Below are positions 5,683-11,397 of a stretch of 14,801 nucleotides of DNA, one piece after another (positions within the stretch are counted from its first letter, which is position 1; each line of letters opens with the position of its first letter). Source of the DNA: Prevotellaceae bacterium (GTDB taxonomy: Bacteria > Bacteroidota > Bacteroidia > Bacteroidales > Bacteroidaceae). The notes below the pieces were generated by a model. That model had not been told where the DNA came from, did not search any database, and was given only the letters and a program-made list of their open reading frames with translations. Location: positions 1-14,801 of the forward strand of contig JAFLUS010000013.1 of NCBI GenBank assembly GCA_022508685.1, read 5' to 3'. The translations under genes were made by a program, and so were the position numbers.

Positions 5683-6921
5683 CAAGCGCACGCGAAGGGG
5701 ATTGGCAAGGGCGTTCGTCCAAGTTTTCATGTAGGCAAACCACTCGGTCTGACTGCGAAAGCCGTCGATTTCCTTTTCGGCACAGAAGGCAACATGGTAT
5801 TGGAATGCACGATTGCCTTTCTTTCCTATTACCAACAGGCAGTTTTCATCGTCTTCGCGACTGCTGACGACGTATGCCGTCGGCACATAGACGGCCAGCC
5901 CGACGGCTTCGGGCGGGAAGAGTTGCCGCATCTGCTCGTTCGACTGCTCGGGATAGTCCGATCCCCACGTGGCTGCGTAGCCTTCCAATGGTCGGAACAG
6001 CGCTGCTCCTTCGCCTATCTTCTGCACGCCCGTGCAGAAGAGCGGTTTCTTCAGCGGCGCGTCGAGCACGACGTCGACCTGCATGTCGCGGTGTCCGGCA
6101 TATAGCGTGTAGCGCGTCGTGACGTTCATGCCTTCAAATCCGCGGTCGGTCATTTCCACTATTGTCCGCACGGGGCCGGCTGCCACGATGCGTTGTCCGC
6201 GCACCTCCACTTCGTTCCAGTCGCCCATCCGTCCCGTCTGCCACGTCGTGCTGTGCCACGGACGCAGCGTGCCGCAGCCGATGCGGTTGCCTGCCCACAG
6301 CACGTCGTTGCCATAGTCTTGCTGCAACTGCTGTGCGGTGGTGTAGAAGTGTGTGTCTGCCAGTTCCAGCCGCTGCAGGCGTTTGCCGTAGAGGTCGATG
6401 TTCTGTCGCTTGTCAAAATAGATGCGGTAGCCCACCCGTTCTGATTCGAATGCCGCACCATGGTGGTGCAAGTCGTTGTATATGTAGGCGTTGCCTTCGG
6501 CTTCGATGCTGCGGAGTCGGGGCAACGCGCCTTTTTTGTCGTCGAGCATGAGGTCGGCGTACACGCGCGACGGATAGGTGCGTTGCGACGGCTTGGCAGA
6601 GAAGTTGAGGACGAACTGCCGCGTCTCGTTCGGTCGGAAGTCGGCCACGAATGCCAGTTCGTCAGCCCGTCCGTCGCCGTCCGTGTCGTCCAGTTGGCAC
6701 GGGATGGTGTCGCGTCCGCAAGTGACGACTGCCGAGCGGGCAACAAATTTCCGTGTGTTCACACTTTGCAGCCTAATCACCACCGGCTCGTCCGTTCGCG
6801 TCATTCGTTGCGTGTTGCTCACTGTCACTGTGGCCACGCGCGTCTGTGCCGACAGCGGCATCGTCGGGATAAGCAGCAACCATGCCGTCGTCAGCACGTT
6901 GCGGAGTGTTTGTTTCGTCAT
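5659..6921 (-). CDS. Secreted DUF4861 family protein
   Basis: The 420-residue protein starts with a signal peptide (MTKQTLRNVLTTAWLLLIPT, cleavage likely after LSA near 25). The ATG at 6921 is chosen because it gives this signal peptide; the frame extends upstream through non-coding repeats. An N-terminal beta domain includes a possible calcium-loop-like DTDGDGRADEL (79-89). The central region has DLHHHGAAFES (150-160) and YRIYFDKRQNIDLYGK (165-180), which I recognise from DUF4861 proteins, followed by LWAGNRIGCGTL and GDWNEVEVRGQR. DUF4861 proteins are often found with pectin or other polysaccharide degradation genes in Bacteroidota, but no such genes are next to this one. The biochemical activity is unknown to me. 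The product is probably periplasmic. No convincing promoter was found upstream. Confidence 0.8.
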   Translation of the reverse strand: MTKQTLRNVLTTAWLLLIPTMPLSAQTRVATVTVSNTQRMTRTDEPVVIRLQSVNTRKFVARSAVVTCGRDTIPCQLDDTDGDGRADELAFVADFRPNETRQFVLNFSAKPSQRTYPSRVYADLMLDDKKGALPRLRSIEAEGNAYIYNDLHHHGAAFESERVGYRIYFDKRQNIDLYGKRLQRLELADTHFYTTAQQLQQDYGNDVLWAGNRIGCGTLRPWHSTTWQTGRMGDWNEVEVRGQRIVAAGPVRTIVEMTDRGFEGMNVTTRYTLYAGHRDMQVDVVLDAPLKKPLFCTGVQKIGEGAALFRPLEGYAATWGSDYPEQSNEQMRQLFPPEAVGLAVYVPTAYVVSSREDDENCLLVIGKKGNRAFQYHVAFCAEKEIDGFRSQTEWFAYMKTWTNALANPLRVRLARQVRTR

Positions 6922-7131
6922 ATCGTTTCGTCTGTTCTGTTCGTTCAACGACGGGTGTACCGCCTGAATTCGTTTCGCATGGTAAAGAAAATAAAAATCT
7001 GCGAAACCGCCATCATTTTCCGCCGCTTTTTTCATCCGGACATGAAGCAAAAACCGACAGCCGACAAACCGAAAATCAACCCATTTCTGTACCACACTGA
7101 AAATCAACCACTTCGCCAACCATGAATTTTC
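6922..7131. other. Intergenic region between the divergent DUF4861 gene and the repeat array
   Basis: No gene is supported here. It contains a direct repeat GAAAATCAACC (7071-7081 and 7099-7109, 28 bases apart) and A/T-rich sequence near 6980-7050. Degenerate relatives of the downstream 22-bp unit may begin near 7112 (TTCGCCAACCATGAATTTTC). The promoter of the DUF4861 gene should lie here, but I cannot identify a good -7 element on the minus strand. Confidence 0.5.
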
Positions 7132-7307
7132 TCTGCGAACAGCCGAAATTTCTGTCGCGAAACAAGTGAAATTCCTTCGCGACACAAGTAAAAGTTTGTC
7201 GCGAAGGAAGTAAAACTTTGTCGCGACAGAAATTCAGTTCCTTCCCGACAGAATTTCAGTTCCTTCGCGACAGAAATTCACCTCCTTCGCGACAAAATTT
7301 CCTGCTT
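7132..7307. repeat. 22-bp-period tandem array with palindromic TCGCGA cores
   Basis: Seven clear units start at 7154, 7176, 7198, 7220, 7242, 7264 and 7286, each exactly 22 bases, plus a weaker unit at 7132. Each unit is built on TTCGCGAC or its reverse complement GTCGCGAA; the fourth is GTCGCGAC and the fifth has TTCCCGAC. The following part is AAGTAAAA-like in units 1-3 and AGAAATTCAG-like in units 4-7. The 22-base step is not a multiple of three, so this is not coding. Units 2 and 3 form a perfect 13-bp inverted repeat (7172-7184 with 7197-7209). The array ends about 57 bases upstream of the mtaB -7 element. Confidence 0.9.
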
Positions 7308-7363
7308 CCTCCGACCCGCTGATTTCGGCATCGAAGTTCGCCCGATTTTTCGTCTTTTTTTAC

Positions 7364-7371
7364 TAACTTTG
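7364..7371 (+). promoter_or_regulatory. mtaB operon promoter (-7 element)
   Basis: TAACTTTG followed by CA is an exact TAnnTTTG match, preceded by a T-rich stretch but no clear TTTG at -33. The G of TTTG is only 7 bases before the mtaB ATG, so the expected transcript has almost no leader. Confidence 0.65.
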
Positions 7372-7378
7372 CAGCACC

Positions 7379-8704
7379 ATGATAGATTCCAGCATTCTGC
7401 AGAACAAGAAAGCAGCCTTCTTCACGCTCGGCTGCAAACTCAACTTCGCCGAGACCTCTGCCATCGGGCAGCAACTGCGCGACTACGGCGTGCAGACGGC
7501 ACAGCGCGGCGAACAGGCCGACATTTGCATCGTCAACACGTGCTCCGTCACCGAAGTTGCCGACCACAAGTGCCGGCAAGCCATCCACCGCATGGTGAAG
7601 CAGCACCCCGACGCCCTCGTCGTCGTCACCGGCTGCTACGCACAACTGCAGCCACAACTCCTTGCCGGCATCGACGGCGTAGACGTCGTCGTAGGCAGCG
7701 AACAGAAGTCGCAAGTCATTCCGCTCATCATGCAGCGGCTGGGCATGCGCGACCCGTTGCCCACGCCTGCGGCAGACGGCACGACGGACGCTCCGTCCTT
7801 CTTCCCCTCCTGCTCCCACGGCGACCGCACGCGCTACTTCCTCAAGGTGCAGGACGGCTGCAACTACTTCTGCACCTACTGCACCATCCCCATGGCACGC
7901 GGGCGCAGCCGCAACGGCAGCATCGCTTCGCTCGTCCGTCAGGCTCAGGACGTGGCAGCCGAAGGCGGGAAGGAAATCGTCATCACCGGCGTGAACATCG
8001 GCGACTTCGGCCGCACCACCGGCGAAACCTTCTCCGACCTCATCCGTGCGCTCGACACCGTCGACGGCATCGAGCGCTACCGCATCTCGTCCATCGAGCC
8101 CAACCTCCTTTCCGACGACATCATCGACTTTGTCGCCCGCTCCGCACACTTCATGCCCCACTTCCACATCCCGCTGCAAAGCGGATGCGACGACGTGCTC
8201 CGGCTCATGCGGCGCCGTTACGACACAGCCCTCTTCCGCCACAAAATCGAGCGCATCCGCGAACTCATGCCACAGGCATTCATCGGCGTCGACGTCATCG
8301 TCGGCACCCGCGGCGAAACGCCCGAATACTTCGAACGCGCCTACGACTTCATCGACAGCCTGCCCATCTCCCAACTCCACGTATTCAGTTACAGCGAACG
8401 TCCCGGCACACGCGCCCTGCAGATACCCTACGTCGTCAGCCCCGAGACGAAGCACGAGCGCAGCCAGCGCCTGCTCGCCCTCTCGCAGCGCAAGACGCAC
8501 GACTTCTATGCCGCCCACAGCGGCACCACCCGTCCCGTACTGCTCGAACACGCACCGGCCACCCGCCCCATGCACGGCTTCACCGACAACTACATCCGCG
8601 TGGAACTGCCCAACCAGCCCACGCTCGACAACACCATCCGCAACCTGAAACTCGGAACCTTCAACCGCACCGGCGACGCGCTCCTTGCGCAGATTGCCGA
8701 CTGA
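7379..8704 (+). CDS. mtaB: tRNA N6-threonylcarbamoyladenosine(37) methylthiotransferase MtaB
   Basis: The 441-residue radical-SAM enzyme adds a methylthio group to t6A at position 37 of ANN-decoding tRNAs. The N-terminal methylthiotransferase domain has three cysteines for the auxiliary 4Fe-4S cluster: Cys19 (LGCKLN), Cys55 (NTCSVT) and Cys86 (TGCYAQ). GCKLN rather than GCQMN points to MtaB rather than MiaB. The radical-SAM cluster motif is CNYFCTYC (Cys161, 165, 168), followed by TIPMARGRSR. The C-terminal region includes MHGFTDNYIRVELP, a TRAM-like end. The start MIDSSILQNKKAAFFTLGCK fits the family. It is the first gene of a three-gene operon; the next starts 4 bases after its stop. The region upstream holds the 22-bp repeat array. 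Confidence 0.95.
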   Translation: MIDSSILQNKKAAFFTLGCKLNFAETSAIGQQLRDYGVQTAQRGEQADICIVNTCSVTEVADHKCRQAIHRMVKQHPDALVVVTGCYAQLQPQLLAGIDGVDVVVGSEQKSQVIPLIMQRLGMRDPLPTPAADGTTDAPSFFPSCSHGDRTRYFLKVQDGCNYFCTYCTIPMARGRSRNGSIASLVRQAQDVAAEGGKEIVITGVNIGDFGRTTGETFSDLIRALDTVDGIERYRISSIEPNLLSDDIIDFVARSAHFMPHFHIPLQSGCDDVLRLMRRRYDTALFRHKIERIRELMPQAFIGVDVIVGTRGETPEYFERAYDFIDSLPISQLHVFSYSERPGTRALQIPYVVSPETKHERSQRLLALSQRKTHDFYAAHSGTTRPVLLEHAPATRPMHGFTDNYIRVELPNQPTLDNTIRNLKLGTFNRTGDALLAQIAD

Positions 8705-8708
8705 CCGC

Positions 8709-9749
8709 ATGCCCACCGTGAAACTCGCCATCGTCATCCTCAACTGGAACGGAGCCGACATGCTGCACCGCTACCTCCCTTCCGTCATCCGCTGTTCACA
8801 GATGGACGGCGTGCAAGTCTACGTCGCCGACAACGCCTCGACCGACCGCTCACTTGCCGTGATGCAGACGGAATTTCCCGACATCCCCGTCATCCGCCTC
8901 GACCGCAACTACGGCTTTGCCGAAGGCTACAACCGCGCGCTGCAGACCATCGAAGCCCAGTACTACCTGCTGCTCAACTCCGACGTCGAGATACGCCAGC
9001 CCCGATGGGTGCAGCCCATGCTCCGGCGCATGGACGCCGAACCCGACATCGCCGCCTGTCAGCCCAAACTGCTGCAACTCTACGACGACGGCACACCCGC
9101 TCCGCCCACGCCCCGGTTCGAATACGCAGGCGCAGCCGGCGGCTTCATCGACCGCTACGGCTACCCCTTCTGCCGCGGACGCATCTTCGCCACGACCGAA
9201 TCCGACCTCGGGCAGTACGACACCGACTGCGACCTGCACTGGGCAACCGGCGCCGCCCTCATGGTCCGGGCAGCCGACTACCATGCCGTCGGCGGACTGG
9301 ACGCCCGCTTCTTCGCCCATCAGGAAGAAATCGACCTCTGCTGGCGGCTGCGACTGCGCGGACGACGCATCGTCTGCGTCAGCCAAAGCACGGCATTCCA
9401 CCTCGGCGGCGCGACCCTGAACAAGGACAACCCACAGAAAACCTTCCTCAACTTCCGCAACAACCTGCTGCTGCTCTACAAGAACCTGCCCGACGCCGAA
9501 CTCCGCCCCACCCTGCGCCGACGCCGCTGGCTCGACCTCCTCGCCGCACTCCAATACCTGCTGCGGGCAGACATCGCCAACTTCAAGGCCGTCCGACGTG
9601 CCCGACGCGAATTCAAGAAAATGACGACGGAATACGCCGGCCACCGCGCCCAAATTCAGCAACAAGCCACAGCCGCAGCACCGCGCAGCCCATATTCCAT
9701 CCTCTGGCAATACTATGTGCGCCGGCGCACGCGCTTCACACAACTCTGA
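8709..9749 (+). CDS. Family 2 glycosyltransferase
   Basis: The 346-residue protein has the GT-A fold of GT2 enzymes, transferring a sugar from a nucleotide-sugar to an unknown acceptor, probably in cell-surface polysaccharide or lipid-linked glycan synthesis. Motifs: VILNWNG (9-15), VADNASTDRS (39-48), NYGFAEGYNRAL (67-78), the metal-binding LLNSDVEI (88-95, Asp92), WATGAALMVRA (178-188) and the acceptor-side EEIDLCWRLRLRG (206-218). No membrane helix is seen, so the enzyme is cytoplasmic or peripheral. The ATG at 8709 is preferred over one at 8685 because the latter overlaps mtaB and adds residues outside the domain. The 4-base gaps on both sides imply translation linked to mtaB and hemW. 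The sugar specificity cannot be told. Confidence 0.9.
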   Translation: MPTVKLAIVILNWNGADMLHRYLPSVIRCSQMDGVQVYVADNASTDRSLAVMQTEFPDIPVIRLDRNYGFAEGYNRALQTIEAQYYLLLNSDVEIRQPRWVQPMLRRMDAEPDIAACQPKLLQLYDDGTPAPPTPRFEYAGAAGGFIDRYGYPFCRGRIFATTESDLGQYDTDCDLHWATGAALMVRAADYHAVGGLDARFFAHQEEIDLCWRLRLRGRRIVCVSQSTAFHLGGATLNKDNPQKTFLNFRNNLLLLYKNLPDAELRPTLRRRRWLDLLAALQYLLRADIANFKAVRRARREFKKMTTEYAGHRAQIQQQATAAAPRSPYSILWQYYVRRRTRFTQL

Positions 9750-9753
9750 CACC

Positions 9754-10881
9754 GTGGCAGGCATCTACCTTCACATCCCCTTCTGCAAGTCGCGCTGCAC
9801 ATACTGCGACTTCTACTCGACGACCGCACTCGCCCAACGCGACCGCTACGTCGCAGCCCTCTGCCGCGAACTGACGCAACGCGCCGACACTGCGACACCC
9901 GTCAACACCATCTACATCGGCGGCGGAACGCCCTCCCAACTCGCCGTCCGACAAATCGCCCACCTGCTCCGCACCATCCACGACCACTACCGCGTCGCAG
10001 CCGATGCCGAAATCACGATGGAACTGAACCCCGACGACGTCAGCGCAGACTACGCCCACGCATTGTCCGCAACCCCCGTCAACCGCGTGAGCCTCGGCAT
10101 CCAGACCTTCTGCGACGACCGCCTCCGCCTGCTCCGCCGACGCCACACGGCAGCCGACGCCGTGCAAGCCGTCCGCACGCTGCAGTCCGCCGGCTTCGCC
10201 AACATCAGCATCGACCTCATGTTCGGATTTCCCGACGAAACGGAAACGCAGTGGCACGACGACGTCGAACAAGCCCTCCGGCTCCGCGTACCCCACATCA
10301 GCGCATATTCCCTCATGTACGAAGAAGGCACACGCCTCACCCGCATGCTGCGACAAGGACAAATCCGCGAAGCCGACGACGAAACCGTCCTCCGCATGTA
10401 CCGCCTGCTCACCACGCGACTGCGCGAAGCCGGTTACGAACACTACGAAATATCCAACTACTGCCTGCCCGGCAGTCATTCGCGCCACAACAGCAGTTAC
10501 TGGGACGGCACGCCCTACGCCGGCTTCGGCTGCGCCGCCCACTCGTTCGACGGAACTACCCGCAGTTGGAACCCTGCCCACCTGCATACCTATATAATAA
10601 GTATGGAGCAAGAGGGACGCATCAGCCGCGAGTCGGAAACACTGACGACGGCGCAACGCTACAACGAACGCATCATGACGCGGCTGCGTACCGCCCGCGG
10701 TGCAGACCTCGACCGCCTGCGTCGCGACTTCGGGCAACACCTCTACGACTACTGCCTCCGCATGGCGCAGCCTCATCTCCGCGACGGACGGCTCCGCATC
10801 ACCGACGACCGACGTTTGTGCCTCACCGACGAAGGCATTTTCGTCTCCGACAGCGTCATGTCCGACCTCATGTCCGTATAG
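9754..10881 (+). CDS. hemW: HemW-type radical-SAM protein (heme chaperone)
   Basis: The 375-residue protein starts at a GTG 4 bases after the glycosyltransferase stop, giving MAGIYLHIPFCKSRCTYCDF, the typical family start; an upstream ATG at 9715 would overlap the previous gene by 35 bases and add an atypical N-terminus. The radical-SAM cluster motif is Cys11, Cys15, Cys18. IGGGTPS (55-61) is the SAM-binding glycine motif, and HNSSYW (245-250) is the HNxxYW signature that separates HemW from the coproporphyrinogen dehydrogenase HemN. The C-terminal winged-helix-like domain follows (LTTAQRYNERIMTRLRT, then LCLTDEGIFVSDSVMSDL). HemW binds heme and delivers it to respiratory proteins; older annotations call it a coproporphyrinogen III oxidase-like protein. 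It is the last gene of the mtaB operon, and I see no clear terminator after it. Confidence 0.93.
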   Translation: MAGIYLHIPFCKSRCTYCDFYSTTALAQRDRYVAALCRELTQRADTATPVNTIYIGGGTPSQLAVRQIAHLLRTIHDHYRVAADAEITMELNPDDVSADYAHALSATPVNRVSLGIQTFCDDRLRLLRRRHTAADAVQAVRTLQSAGFANISIDLMFGFPDETETQWHDDVEQALRLRVPHISAYSLMYEEGTRLTRMLRQGQIREADDETVLRMYRLLTTRLREAGYEHYEISNYCLPGSHSRHNSSYWDGTPYAGFGCAAHSFDGTTRSWNPAHLHTYIISMEQEGRISRESETLTTAQRYNERIMTRLRTARGADLDRLRRDFGQHLYDYCLRMAQPHLRDGRLRITDDRRLCLTDEGIFVSDSVMSDLMSV

Positions 10882-10898
10882 TTTTTCCAAAAGTTACA

Positions 10899-10979
10899 GC
10901 AAAAATGTTAAAAAAACGTTAAAAACGAAAAAAAATATAGTAACAGAGTGATAACGTATCTGAAAAGTCCGTACCTTTG
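10899..10979 (+). promoter_or_regulatory. Promoter of the acidic lipoprotein gene, with upstream A-tracts
   Basis: TACCTTTG at 10972-10979 is an exact -7 match. About 35-70 bases upstream lie repeated A-tracts (10899-10937, with GTTAAAAA twice), resembling an UP element that would strengthen transcription. The leader of about 48 bases is A/T-rich, with a weak AAACA/TGTTT hairpin and no Shine-Dalgarno. Confidence 0.65.
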
Positions 10980-11033
10980 CATCGTTTTAAGAAAGCAAAC
11001 ATTATTGTTTAACAATTAAAAAAGTAAGAAAAA

Positions 11034-11264
11034 ATGAAGAAGGTATTCTTGATGATTGCTGCTGTTGCAGCTATGACATTCGCTGCTTGCGGTGGTAACA
11101 ACGCTGAAACTGCAACTGAAGAAGCTACTGAAGAAGTTGCTGAAGCTACTGAAGAAGTTGCTGAAGCTACTGAAGAACTCACTGAAGCTACTGAAGAACT
11201 CACTGAAGAAGCTGCAGAAGTTGTTGAAGCTGCTGAAGAAGCAGTTGAAGAAGTTACTGAATAA
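11034..11264 (+). CDS. Small, highly acidic heptad-repeat lipoprotein
   Basis: The 76-residue precursor has a lipoprotein signal peptide (MKKVFLMIAAVAAMTFAAC) with Cys19 as the lipidation site. The mature 58 residues consist almost only of Glu, Ala, Thr, Val and Leu: 23 Glu and no Lys, Arg or Asp. A strict seven-residue period places Val35, Val42, Leu49, Leu56, Val63 and Ala70 in one register, with Ala31, Ala38, Ala45 and Ala52 in a second, as in a single long amphipathic helix or coiled coil. Codons are mainly GCT, ACT, GTT and GAA, unlike the GCC/ACC/GTC-rich neighbours, a pattern compatible with high expression. It has its own promoter and terminator. The length and helix suggest a Braun-lipoprotein-like layout, but there is no C-terminal Lys for peptidoglycan linkage. 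The function is unknown. Confidence 0.85.
   Translation: MKKVFLMIAAVAAMTFAACGGNNAETATEEATEEVAEATEEVAEATEELTEATEELTEEAAEVVEAAEEAVEEVTE
11124..11207 (+). repeat. Four 21-bp in-frame repeats inside the acidic lipoprotein gene
   Basis: Units at 11124, 11145, 11166 and 11187. The first two are identical to each other (GCTACTGAAGAAGTTGCTGA plus A), and the last two are identical to each other with CTCACT in place of GTTGCT. Each encodes one heptad. Such repeats can expand or contract by seven residues without breaking the frame. Confidence 0.9.
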
Positions 11265-11310
11265 TTCAGTACAAGCAATCATCTCGGGCAATAGCCCACG
11301 AGAGAATTGG

Positions 11311-11345
11311 AACCTGCAAGGACGCGAGTCCACGCAGGTTTTTTT
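11311..11345 (+). terminator. Terminator after the acidic lipoprotein gene
   Basis: AACCTGC (11311-11317) pairs with GCAGGTT (11334-11340). Inside, GGAC/GTCC closes a GCGA tetraloop of the GNRA type across a small internal loop. Seven consecutive T follow or complete the stem. A second small hairpin (CTCGGGC-AATA-GCC-CA-CGAG, 11283-11302) lies just upstream. Confidence 0.9.
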
Positions 11346-11366
11346 GTGCCCTTACCCCTATGTCCT

Positions 11367-11397
11367 CGCGCGCGTGCGCGCGTTCCTTTATATATAT
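11367..11397. repeat. CG/TA alternating tract, second copy
   Basis: Alternating CGCGCGCGTGCGCGCG (11367-11382), then TTCC, then an alternating TA run (about 11388-11397) that reaches the comEC stop codon. It has the same order and orientation as the tract at 2646-2681, and again lies between convergent genes. Confidence 0.75.

Noticed and set aside
6922..7185. N-terminal extension of the DUF4861 gene
   Set aside because: The in-frame extension runs into the repeat array and would bury the signal peptide internally.
7132..7307. CRISPR array
   Set aside because: The units abut with a 22-base step and have no unique spacers; no cas gene is present.
7256..8761. 501-residue minus-strand open frame
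   Set aside because: It lies antisense to mtaB and has no recognisable domain; long shadow frames are expected opposite GC-rich coding sequence.
8850..9764. 304-residue minus-strand open frame
   Set aside because: Antisense to the glycosyltransferase gene with no domain.
9736..10890. 384-residue minus-strand open frame
   Set aside because: Antisense to hemW, whose motifs are unambiguous; composition is Val/Ala/Gly-rich shadow.
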